From Tropicimonas sp. IMCC6043 (GTDB lineage Bacteria; Pseudomonadota; Alphaproteobacteria; Rhodobacterales; Rhodobacteraceae): a stretch of DNA of 64,000 nt. The notes beneath the pieces are model-generated. The model saw only the letters and a program-made list of their open reading frames with translations, did no database searches and had not been told where the DNA came from. Within the stretch, counting starts at the first letter, position 1. Every line of letters starts with the position of its first letter. The stretch is taken from the NCBI RefSeq assembly GCF_004146235.1, contig NZ_SELO01000002.1, positions 346,672 through 410,671 on the forward strand. Reading direction: 5' to 3'. This document shows, one piece after another, positions 45,715 to 53,760 of the stretch. Position numbers and translations under genes: made by a program.

Positions 45715-46527
45715 ATGAGACTTCTCTTTCTCGGTGATGTGATGGGCCGCGCCGGGCGCGCGGCGGTTGCGGAGCGGCTTCCGGGGCTTCGGGCGGACTG
45801 GAAGCTGGATTTCGTCGTGGTCAATGGCGAAAACGCGACATCAGGCATGGGCCTGTCGGGCGCGCATGCCAAGGAGCTGCTCGAAGCCGGGGCCGATTGC
45901 GTGACCCTCGGCGACCATGCCTTCGACCAGAAGGACATGCTTCAATATATCGAGCGCGAAAAACGTATCCTGCGCCCGCTCAACTTCGCGAAGGATGCGC
46001 CGGGGCGCGGCGCCGCGGTGTTCACCGCAACCGGCGGGCGCAAAGTGCTGGTGGCACAGGTGCTCGGACAGGTCTTCATGAAACGTCCCTTCGCCGATCC
46101 GTTCTCGGAGGTGGACGCGATTCTGCGGACCCATCCGCGCGGCGGCATGGTGGCGGCGAGCCTCATCGACATGCATTGCGAGGCGACCTCGGAGAAGATG
46201 GGCATGGGCCATTTCTGCGACGGACGCGCGAGCGTGGTCGTCGGCACTCACACCCATATCCCGACGGCGGATGCGCAGATCCTTCCGGGCGGTACCGCCT
46301 ATCTTTCCGATGCCGGCATGTGTGGCGACTATGACAGCGTGATCGGCATGGAGAAGGCCGAGCCGCTGCGCCGTTTCGTGACCGGCATGCCGAAAACCCG
46401 CTTCACACCAGCGCTCGGCCCGGCAACCGTCTCGGGGTTCTACGTCGAAACCGATGACAGGACCGGCGCCGCGATACGGGTCGCCATGGTGCGCCAAGGC
46501 GGGCGGTTGCCGCAGGCGGAGCCGTAA
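45715..46527 (+). CDS. TIGR00282/YmdB family metallophosphoesterase
   Basis: A 270-residue calcineurin-like phosphodiesterase. Metal ligands: LFLGDVMGRAGR, VVNGENATSGMG, TLGDHAFDQKDM and GTHTHIPTADAQIL. Bacillus YmdB hydrolyses 2',3'-cyclic nucleotides and affects biofilm switching; the role in alphaproteobacteria is unproven. AGGGAGG lies just before ATG 45715. It stands alone or shares transcription with the cyclo-ligase gene, 93 bp upstream. Confidence 0.93.
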   Translation: MRLLFLGDVMGRAGRAAVAERLPGLRADWKLDFVVVNGENATSGMGLSGAHAKELLEAGADCVTLGDHAFDQKDMLQYIEREKRILRPLNFAKDAPGRGAAVFTATGGRKVLVAQVLGQVFMKRPFADPFSEVDAILRTHPRGGMVAASLIDMHCEATSEKMGMGHFCDGRASVVVGTHTHIPTADAQILPGGTAYLSDAGMCGDYDSVIGMEKAEPLRRFVTGMPKTRFTPALGPATVSGFYVETDDRTGAAIRVAMVRQGGRLPQAEP

Positions 46528-46591
46528 CGCAGGGGAGCGGGCCGGGCGCTGCGACTGTCGGAACTGCAGAGCGCGCAGTCGGCGGATGTCC

Positions 46592-46625
46592 CAACATGTT
46601 GGCGATCGCCCGCTCAACATATTGG
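46592..46625. repeat. two near-identical 11-bp motifs, possible operator pair
   Basis: CAACATGTTGG at 46592-46602 and CAACATATTGG at 46615-46625 start 23 bases apart, about two helical turns. With the preceding base, the first forms the perfect 12-bp palindrome CCAACATGTTGG. They lie about 170 bases before the SLC13 gene. No binding factor is known. Confidence 0.4.
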
Positions 46626-46794
46626 AATATAATCGAAATGCCTCCGACTCCTCCATGGGGGCGCAGCTTTCCCTCGCGTCGCGCACTGGCGGCTGATCGG
46701 CACCGGAGCCGGGTTCGCTCAGTTTCCCCGATGCCCTCTTGCGCGCTCCTCCCGCAGCCCTCAGGATGACCGACGGAGCAGCAGCGGGTCGCAC

Positions 46795-48573
46795 ATGGAA
46801 CTCTTCACCCTCGGTCCGACGGGAGAGCCGATCCTCGCGCTCTGCGTGGTGCTCGCCATGTTCGTGCTGTTCTCGCGGGAGGTCTTCCCGGCCGAAGTCG
46901 TGGCCATTCTTGGCGCCGCCACCATGCTTGTTACAGGTGTCCTCCCCTACGAGACCGCCCGCGCCGCGCTCGCCAACCCAGCGCCCTGGACCATCGCGAT
47001 GATGTTCCTTGTGATGGGCGCGCTGGTGCGGACCGGCGCGCTCGACTGGTTCACGGGCATCGCCCAGGGGCAGGCCGAGCGAAACCCCAAGCTCGCCATC
47101 GGAACGCTGATCGGCTTCGTCGTTCTGGCCTCCGCCGTGGTCTCCAACACGCCCGTTGTCGTGGTGATGATCCCTGTCGTGGTGCAGATCTCCCGCACGC
47201 TCGACCAACCCGCCTCCCGGATGCTGATCCCGCTCTCCTACGCGGCGATCCTCGGCGGCACGCTCACCCTCATCGGCACCTCGACCAACCTGCTTGTCGA
47301 CGGCGTCGCCCGCTCCCACGGGCTCGCCGCCTTCTCTATCTTCGAAGTAACGCCGCTGGCGATCTTCCTGGTCGGTTGGGGGATGCTCTACCTGCGCTTC
47401 ATCGCGCCCCGTCTGTTGCCCGACCGCGACTCGATGGCAACGCTACTCTCGGACAAGCGCCGCATGAAGTTCTTTTCCGAACTTGCGCTGCCCGAGGACA
47501 GCGACCTGATCGGCCGCAAGGCCACCGAGGTCGGGCTCTTCAAGCGTGACGGCGTGCGGCTGGTCGATGTCTTGCGCGGCGACGCCTCGCTCCGGCGCAA
47601 CATGGAAAATGTCGTGCTCGAGGCCGGCGACCGGGTGGTGCTGCGCACCAAGATGGCGGAACTCCTGAGCTTGCAGGAGAACAAGCAGCTGCGCCAGGTC
47701 GACAAGCTCAGCCATGTGCGCACCGAAACGGTCGAGGTTCTGATCTCGCCCGGCGCGCGCATGGTCGGCCGCACTCTCGGCCAGCTCCGGCTGCGCCGCC
47801 GCTACGGCGTCTATCCGCTGGCCGTGCACCGGCGGAACCAGAATATCGGCCGCCAGCTCGACGACCTTGTGGTCCGGGTCGGTGACACGCTCCTGCTCGA
47901 GGGTGCGCCCGAGGACATACAGCGTTTGGCGACCGACATGGGGCTCGTCGACATCACCCGCCCCTCAGCCCGCGCCTACCGCCGCGACAAGGCGCCGATC
48001 GCCGTCGCCGCGTTGCTCGGAATCGTCGCGCTCGCCGCTTTCGGCGTGGCGCCGATCCTGCTGCTCGCCTTCCTCGCCGTCGCGCTTGTGCTGGTCACCC
48101 GCTGCATCGACGCTGATGAAGCGTTCTCCTTTGTCGAGGGTCGGCTGCTGGCGCTGATCTTCTCGATGCTCGCGGTCGGCGCGGCGCTCGAATCCTCCGG
48201 CGCAGTCAAGCTCATCGTCGACGCCGTCTCACCCGGCCTGATGCAGCTTCCGCCGGCCCTCATACTCTGGGCGGTCTACTTGCTGACATCAGTGCTGACC
48301 GAGCTTGTCTCCAACAACGCCGTCGCCGTTGTCGTCACGCCCATCGCCATCAGCCTCGCGAGCGCACTCGGCTTCGACGCCCGGCCCTTCGTCGTGGCCG
48401 TGATGGTCGCCGCGTCGGCGAGCTTCGCCACACCGATCGGTTACCAGACAAACATGATGGTCTACGGACCGGGCGGCTACAAATTCTCAGACTTCATGCG
48501 CGTGGGCATCCCGCTCAACCTCTCCATCGGCATTCTTGCCTCGGCATTGATCCCGCTCTTCTGGCCACTCTGA
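46795..48573 (+). CDS. SLC13 family permease with TrkA_C (RCK_C) domains
   Basis: A 592-residue transporter of the divalent anion/Na+ symporter type. Membrane helices flank a central cytosolic pair of TrkA_C domains (about 220-385, KATEVGLFKRDGVRLVDVLR and GRTLGQLRLRRRYGVYPLAV). Signature segments are SNTPVVVVMIPVVVQ, GGTLTLIGTSTNLLVDGVA, ELVSNNAVAVVVTPIAI and ASFATPIGYQTNMMVYGPGG. Relatives carry sulfate or dicarboxylates; the substrate is not determined. ATG 46795 has no strong ribosome binding site. Confidence 0.9.
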   Translation: MELFTLGPTGEPILALCVVLAMFVLFSREVFPAEVVAILGAATMLVTGVLPYETARAALANPAPWTIAMMFLVMGALVRTGALDWFTGIAQGQAERNPKLAIGTLIGFVVLASAVVSNTPVVVVMIPVVVQISRTLDQPASRMLIPLSYAAILGGTLTLIGTSTNLLVDGVARSHGLAAFSIFEVTPLAIFLVGWGMLYLRFIAPRLLPDRDSMATLLSDKRRMKFFSELALPEDSDLIGRKATEVGLFKRDGVRLVDVLRGDASLRRNMENVVLEAGDRVVLRTKMAELLSLQENKQLRQVDKLSHVRTETVEVLISPGARMVGRTLGQLRLRRRYGVYPLAVHRRNQNIGRQLDDLVVRVGDTLLLEGAPEDIQRLATDMGLVDITRPSARAYRRDKAPIAVAALLGIVALAAFGVAPILLLAFLAVALVLVTRCIDADEAFSFVEGRLLALIFSMLAVGAALESSGAVKLIVDAVSPGLMQLPPALILWAVYLLTSVLTELVSNNAVAVVVTPIAISLASALGFDARPFVVAVMVAASASFATPIGYQTNMMVYGPGGYKFSDFMRVGIPLNLSIGILASALIPLFWPL

Positions 48574-48675
48574 CTCCGCCGGGCCCGCCTCGACGCTGCG
48601 GGATTGCCCCGCCCCCGCTCTTTGGGCTATGGACGCGCCAATCAGACGCAATCCCGCCATCAACGGAGAAGACCC

Positions 48676-49416
48676 ATGGCCGGCCATTCAAAATGGGCGA
48701 ACATCCAGCACCGCAAGGGGCGCCAGGACGCCGCCCGCTCCAAGCTGTTTTCCAAGCTCTCGAAAGAGATCACCGTCGCCGCCAAGATGGGCGACCCCGA
48801 CCCCGACAAGAACCCGCGCCTGCGCCTCGCGGTGAAGGAAGCCAAGTCGAACTCCGTCCCCAAGGACGTGATCGACCGCGCGATCAAGAAATCGCAGGCC
48901 GGCGAGGGCGACGACTATGAAGAAATCCGCTACGAGGGCTACGGCCCCGGCGGTGTCGCGGTGATCGTCGAGGCGATGACCGACAACCGCAACCGCACTG
49001 CTTCCAACGTGCGGTCGACCTTCTCCAAGAACGGCGGCAATCTCGGCGAGACCGGATCCGTCGGCTTCATGTTCGAGCGCAAGGGCGAGATCACCTACCC
49101 GGCCTCCGTGGGCGACGAGGACGCGGTGATGGAGGCGGCCATCGAAGCCGGTGCGGAGGATGTGGAATCCGACGAGGAGCTCCATATCATCTATACCGCC
49201 GACACCGACCTCAACGACGTGTCGACGGCGCTCGAGGCGATCCTCGGCGAGGCCGAGCATACCAAGCTGATCTGGAAACCCACCACGACGACCGATCTCG
49301 ACCTTGAGGGTGCGCAGAAGCTGATGCGACTGATCGAGGTGCTCGAGGATGACGACGACGTGCAGCGCGTAACCGCCAATTTCGAGATTTCCGACGAGGT
49401 GGCCGAGCAGCTCTGA
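48676..49416 (+). CDS. YebC/PmpR family protein (TACO1 type)
   Basis: The 246-residue protein opens [20 protein letters not shown], the invariant family start, and continues with [20 protein letters not shown] and [15 protein letters not shown]. Family members were described as transcription regulators and more recently as ribosome-associated factors that help translate proline-rich stretches. GGAGAA lies before ATG 48676. A strong terminator hairpin follows at 49452. Confidence 0.96.
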   Translation: MAGHSKWANIQHRKGRQDAARSKLFSKLSKEITVAAKMGDPDPDKNPRLRLAVKEAKSNSVPKDVIDRAIKKSQAGEGDDYEEIRYEGYGPGGVAVIVEAMTDNRNRTASNVRSTFSKNGGNLGETGSVGFMFERKGEITYPASVGDEDAVMEAAIEAGAEDVESDEELHIIYTADTDLNDVSTALEAILGEAEHTKLIWKPTTTTDLDLEGAQKLMRLIEVLEDDDDVQRVTANFEISDEVAEQL

Positions 49417-49451
49417 GCCCCCGCAGGACACGGCGGCACCGATCGCGATCG

Positions 49452-49481
49452 GGCGGCGGATATCCATTCCGCCGCCTTTTT
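49452..49481 (+). terminator. rho-independent terminator after yebC
   Basis: GGCGGCGGA and TCCGCCGCC form a perfect 9-bp stem around a 7-nt loop, followed directly by TTTTT. It lies 36 bases after the yebC stop. Confidence 0.9.
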
Positions 49482-49691
49482 CATGCAGTCCGACAGCACG
49501 CATGGCGCCGTGGTCCCGTTTCGAATGCGACAGCAGGATGACGGGACGCCTGCAAATGCTGCATAGCAGCATTGCTGAATTGAACCATTCTAATCTCGGA
49601 ATGACGCCGTATCTTGAGGGCCAAGGATAGCGCTAACAGCGCACTTGGATCGCCACTCTCTGCGGCATCCATCGAAGAAAGGAACGATACA

Positions 49692-49895
49692 ATGGAAACC
49701 ACGCTGAACCGCGCCGCTGGCCTCGCCTCGACCGCTTCGCCGTTCGAGGCCCTGCGTACCCGCTACCGGCAATACCAAACCTACCGCCAGACCATCCGCG
49801 AGCTCTCCTCGCTTTCTGACCGCGGTCTGGCCGATCTCGGCCTGAACCGTTCGATGATCAAAGGTCTTGCCCGCGAGGCCGCCTACGGCGCCTGA
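49692..49895 (+). CDS. DUF1127-like small protein, copy A
   Basis: A 67-residue protein with the core YRQTIRELSSLSDRGLADLG and the tail SMIKGLAREAAYGA. AAAGGAA precedes ATG 49692. A paralogue lies 333 bp downstream, and both leaders contain AGCGCTAACA at similar distances from the start. The gene has its own terminator (49950-49995). Proteins of this type are small, arginine-rich and in some cases RNA-binding. Confidence 0.85.
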   Translation: METTLNRAAGLASTASPFEALRTRYRQYQTYRQTIRELSSLSDRGLADLGLNRSMIKGLAREAAYGA

Positions 49896-49949
49896 AACGA
49901 CACAATTGTATTCGGACAACCCGTCCTCCTCCCTGGGTTGATCTGATCT

Positions 49950-49995
49950 GGCGGCAGCACCCTCCTCCTCCCTGGTGCTGCCGCCGATTTTTTTT
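49950..49995 (+). terminator. rho-independent terminator after DUF1127 copy A
   Basis: GGCGGCAGCACC and GGTGCTGCCGCC form a perfect 12-bp stem with a pyrimidine-rich 12-nt loop, followed by GA and a run of nine T. Confidence 0.93.
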
Positions 49996-50228
49996 GGGGG
50001 GGCTGCCCGTCGCATGTGAGGGCTCGTCCCTCGATGGTCCGGCGTGCATTGTTTACGCTAACCGCAACTGTTCATGCGTCCGGCGCATGGCGGGACTGCC
50101 CAAACCGGGAATTGTCAAAAACGTCAGAACCAATAGGTTGGATAGCGAAGAGAGCGCTAACAATATCTCCCAAAGCGCTTTCATCCGAGGGTCCGGCCGG
50201 ATGCTGGACAAATGAGAAGGTAGATGAA
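49996..50228. other. leader region of DUF1127 copy B
   Basis: About 230 bases holding the promoter for copy B and the motif AGCGCTAACA at 50153-50162, which also occurs at 49629-49638 before copy A. Nothing else is recognised. Open frames here run through leader DNA and lack codon bias. Confidence 0.4.
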
Positions 50229-50453
50229 ATGGCCTATGTTTCCGAAACCCCCCGCGCCGTTGCCGGCCTGTCCCTGGGCTGGATTTCGGATCTGTCCGAA
50301 ACCGTCAAGCTGCACAGCGCCCGCCGCAAGGTCTACACCCGTACTCTGAACGAACTGCGGTCGATGAACGAACGGGAACTTGCCGATATCGGGCTGTCCA
50401 GCCTGATGATCGAGGATATCGCCCGTGAGGCCGCCGCGCAGGTCACCCTGTAA
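50229..50453 (+). CDS. DUF1127-like small protein, copy B
   Basis: A 74-residue paralogue of copy A: the core is TRTLNELRSMNERELADIGL with tail SLMIEDIAREAAAQVTL. A GAAGGT ribosome binding site sits upstream of ATG 50229. The N-terminal 40 residues differ from copy A, while the C-terminal pattern (MI-x-x-x-AREAA) is shared, supporting duplication and divergence. A hairpin with TTTT follows at 50498. Confidence 0.83.
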   Translation: MAYVSETPRAVAGLSLGWISDLSETVKLHSARRKVYTRTLNELRSMNERELADIGLSSLMIEDIAREAAAQVTL

Positions 50454-50497
50454 CGCGCAGAACATTCAGGACGTCCGGCCAAACGCCGCGTCCTATC

Positions 50498-50535
50498 CGG
50501 CGGTGTCCACCTTGTCACGGTGGCGCCGCCGTTTT
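50498..50535 (+). terminator. probable terminator after DUF1127 copy B
   Basis: CGGCGG pairs with CCGCCG and CCACC with GGTGG in an interrupted stem with a 7-nt loop, followed by TTTT. It lies between convergent genes (copy B and the response regulator). Confidence 0.7.
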
Positions 50536-50557
50536 CATGTCGGGACACTGTCCGACG

Positions 50558-50974
50558 CTATTGGCGAAACTGGGCGACGCTCGCCTCGACCACCGGCATC
50601 GCCGGGTGGCCGTCCTGCCGGACGATGGTTTCGCAGACCTCGACGAGATCTTCGATATCGACCGGCTTGTGCAACGTCGCCGCGACGGCGGGCGACATGG
50701 CAAAAAGAGCGTTGCGACGCGGATTTGTGGCCGAGCCACAGACGACGACGACCTTGCAGCGCGGGTTGCGATAGGTCGCCAGCGTAGCCACCCCGAGCGC
50801 GTTCCGGCCATTAAGGCAGAGGTCGAGGATCACGAGGTCTTGCGGGGTTTGCTGGAGCGAGGCGAGCGCGGCGGTCTGCGACTCAACCGAGAGGACCTTG
50901 TGTCCGGCCCGCTCAAGAACCTGCTTCCAGAGAGTCGCGAGGTTCGGGTCGTCTTCGACAACCAATACGTTCAT
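50558..50974 (-). CDS. single-domain response regulator (REC)
   Basis: A 138-residue protein consisting only of a receiver domain: acidic pocket EDDPN, phosphoacceptor aspartate in LVILDLCLNGR (about residue 50), switch residue in VVVVCGSAT and conserved lysine in LHKPVD. There is no output domain, so it should act by protein contact. The cognate kinase is not in the window. ATG 50974 (MNVLVVEDD) is preferred over an upstream in-frame start. Confidence 0.9.
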   Translation of the reverse strand: MNVLVVEDDPNLATLWKQVLERAGHKVLSVESQTAALASLQQTPQDLVILDLCLNGRNALGVATLATYRNPRCKVVVVCGSATNPRRNALFAMSPAVAATLHKPVDIEDLVEVCETIVRQDGHPAMPVVEASVAQFRQ

Positions 50975-51046
50975 GCATGCGCTCCACGACTCGGAATCGG
51001 TCTTGTTGCGTTTCCCGACGTCTAGATACACACAAAATGTCGCAGG

Positions 51047-53485
51047 TCAAAAGGGCACATCGTCGGCATCCGCAGCCGAGACCACGAATTTCGCGACCAC
51101 TTTTTTCAGGCCGGCCTTCTCGAAGGCGATCTCGAGCTTGTCTCCTTCGATCGCGGTCACCGCGCCGTAGCCGAATTTCTGATGGAACACCCGGTCACCC
51201 GGACCGAAGGCCGGAACCGCATCGAGATCGATGGTGATGTGGCGGTTTTCGCGCGGCTGGGACATCGGTCGCGATTGGCTGCGCGTCTGCATCCGCTTCC
51301 ATCCGGGCGAGTTGTAGACATCGGCCCGCGCGGCCCGTTGGTCGAGGTCGGACGCGGCCGGCGCTACCGTTGCCGCCGCGCCGAAGCCGCCGCCGTAGAG
51401 GCCGGGCGGCGTAAGCACGTCGACATGTTCGGAGGGCAGTTCGTCGATGAAACGCGAGGGCAGCGCGGATTGCCACTGGCCATAGATCCGCCGGTTGGCG
51501 GCAAAGGAAATCGTGCAGAGTTCCTCGGCCCGCGTGATCCCGACATAGGCCAGTCGCCGCTCCTCCTCGAGCCCCTTGAGGCCGGTCTCGTCCATCGCCC
51601 GCTGGCTCGGGAACAGCCCGTCCTCCCAGCCCGGCAGGAAGACGGCCGGAAACTCCAGCCCTTTGGCTGCATGCAACGTCATCAGCGTGACCTTGGCCTC
51701 GCCGTCCTCGGTCTCGTTATCCATGATGAGCGCGACATGCTCGAGGAACCCCTGGAGATTGTCGAAGTTTTCCAGCGCCTTGACCAGTTCCTTGAGGTTT
51801 TCCAGCCGCCCCGGCGCCTCCGGCGTCTTGTCGGTCTGCCAATGCGCCGTGTAGCCCGATTCCTCGAGAATCGTCTCGGCAAGTTCGATATGCGAAACCT
51901 GCGGGCCTGACGTCATCGGCCCGGCAAAGAGCCCCGTGTCGAGCACGTCGTCGTCGCCCGGCAGCGGCGGGGCGGTCCCGATGGCCGCCCGGTGCCAACG
52001 GTCGATCCCGGCCAGCAATTCGCCGAGCGCCGCCGCCCCCTTGCCGGTCAGACCCTTCGCCGCGAGCAGGATCTTCGCGCCTTCGACCAGCGAGACGCCA
52101 TTGGTCCGCGCCGCGATCTGGATCTTCTGCTGCGCCTTGTCGCCGAGGCCCCGCTTGGGCGTGTTGACGATCCGCTCGAACGCGAGATCGTCCTCCGGCG
52201 AGACGGCGAGGCGGAAATAGGCCATCGCGTCGCGAATCTCCATCCGCTCGTAGAATCGTGGCCCGCCGATCACCCGATAAGGCAGGCCGATGGTCAGGAA
52301 GCGGTCCTCGAAGGCGCGCATCTGATGCGAGGCACGGACGAGGATGGCGCATTCATCGAGGCCCATGGGCCGCAATCCGCGTGTGCCCTGCCCCATCGCC
52401 TCGAGTTCCTCGCCGATCCAGCGCGCCTCCTCCTCGCCGTCCCAATGGCCGATGAGCCGGACCTTCTCGCCTCCCTCGGCATCGGTCCAGAGCGTCTTTC
52501 CGAGCCGCCCCTTGTTGGCCTCGATCACGCCCGAGGCGGCAGCAAGGATATGGGCCGTGGAGCGATAGTTCTGTTCCAGCCGGATCACTCTGGCGCCCGG
52601 AAAATCCTTCTCGAATCGCAGGATGTTGCCCACCTCCGCGCCGCGCCAGCCATAGATCGACTGGTCGTCGTCACCGACGCAGCAGATATTCTTGTGACTC
52701 TGTGCGAGCAGCCGGAGCCAGAGATACTGCGCAACGTTGGTGTCCTGATACTCGTCGACGAGGATGTAGCGGAACCAGCGTTGGTATTGCGCAAGCACGT
52801 CGCCGTGGCGCTGGAAGATCGTGACGACATGCAGCAGCAGGTCGCCGAAATCGACCGCGTTAAGCGTTCGGAGCCGCTCCTGATACTGGGCATAGAGGTC
52901 GACCGCGCGCTGATCGAAGGCACCCGCCTCCGCCGCCGGCACAGTCTCGGGCGTCCAGGCTCGGTTCTTCCAATTGTCGATGATCTGCGCCAGATGCCGC
53001 GGCGGCCAGCGTTTCTCGTCGATATTCGACGCGACGATGAGTTGTCGGAGCAGGCGGATCTGGTCATCGGTGTCGAGAATGGTGAAGTTCGACTTGAGAT
53101 CGACCAACTCGGCATGCCGGCGCAACAGCTTCACGCAGATCGCGTGAAAGGTGCCGAGCCAGGGCACGCCCTCGATCTGCTGGCCGAGCAGGTGCGCCAC
53201 CCGGTCCTTCATCTCGCGCGCGGCCTTGTTGGTAAAGGTCACCGCAAGGATCTCGTTCGGCCGCGCCGTGCCGGTGCCGAGCAGATGCGCGATCCGCGCC
53301 GTCAGCGCCCGGGTCTTGCCGGTGCCGGCGCCCGCCAGCATCAGCACCGGCCCTTCGAGCGCCTCCACGGCCTCCCGCTGCGCCGGGTTCAGCCCGTCGA
53401 GATAGGGCGCCCCCCGGGCCGCCATGGCGCGCCGCGACAGGGGAAGGTCGGCCGCGAAGGCCTCGTCTTCATCGAAACTGCTCAT
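51047..53485 (-). CDS. uvrD: UvrD/PcrA-type DNA helicase II
   Basis: An 812-residue superfamily 1 helicase that translocates 3'-5' in nucleotide excision and mismatch repair. Motifs in order: LNPAQREAVEALEGPVLMLA (Q motif), AGAGTGKTRAL (I), VDEYQDTN (II), GDDDQSIYGWRGAE (III), LEQNYRST (IV), VTLMTLHAAKGLEFPAVFLP (V) and YVGITRAEE (VI). The C-terminal Tudor-like module reads GPGDRVFHQKFGYGAVTAIE. ATG 53485 is chosen because the 62 upstream codons show no homology. It is divergent from pyc. Confidence 0.95.
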   Translation of the reverse strand: MSSFDEDEAFAADLPLSRRAMAARGAPYLDGLNPAQREAVEALEGPVLMLAGAGTGKTRALTARIAHLLGTGTARPNEILAVTFTNKAAREMKDRVAHLLGQQIEGVPWLGTFHAICVKLLRRHAELVDLKSNFTILDTDDQIRLLRQLIVASNIDEKRWPPRHLAQIIDNWKNRAWTPETVPAAEAGAFDQRAVDLYAQYQERLRTLNAVDFGDLLLHVVTIFQRHGDVLAQYQRWFRYILVDEYQDTNVAQYLWLRLLAQSHKNICCVGDDDQSIYGWRGAEVGNILRFEKDFPGARVIRLEQNYRSTAHILAAASGVIEANKGRLGKTLWTDAEGGEKVRLIGHWDGEEEARWIGEELEAMGQGTRGLRPMGLDECAILVRASHQMRAFEDRFLTIGLPYRVIGGPRFYERMEIRDAMAYFRLAVSPEDDLAFERIVNTPKRGLGDKAQQKIQIAARTNGVSLVEGAKILLAAKGLTGKGAAALGELLAGIDRWHRAAIGTAPPLPGDDDVLDTGLFAGPMTSGPQVSHIELAETILEESGYTAHWQTDKTPEAPGRLENLKELVKALENFDNLQGFLEHVALIMDNETEDGEAKVTLMTLHAAKGLEFPAVFLPGWEDGLFPSQRAMDETGLKGLEEERRLAYVGITRAEELCTISFAANRRIYGQWQSALPSRFIDELPSEHVDVLTPPGLYGGGFGAAATVAPAASDLDQRAARADVYNSPGWKRMQTRSQSRPMSQPRENRHITIDLDAVPAFGPGDRVFHQKFGYGAVTAIEGDKLEIAFEKAGLKKVVAKFVVSAADADDVPF

Positions 53486-53760
53486 GCCCGCAACCTTAGC
53501 CCGAGCCGCCGGCAAGGAAAACACTGTTCTCGATGTGTTCCCGCCCTTTGACCCGACTCGAACAGCCAAGCGAGGTGACGACACCGGCGTCCGACAGCGG
53601 CGCCGATCCTCTTCCCGCTTTCGCCCCTTGCCTTCCGGGCGGCAATTTGCTGCACTGCGGAATGCCGGCAATCGAGCCGCCCCGCATGTCTTTTCCCGAG
53701 AAGTTGTCCGGTCCCGGATTCTCGCCTAAACCGTTGCAGCGTCCGTCGAAGGAGCCCCAG

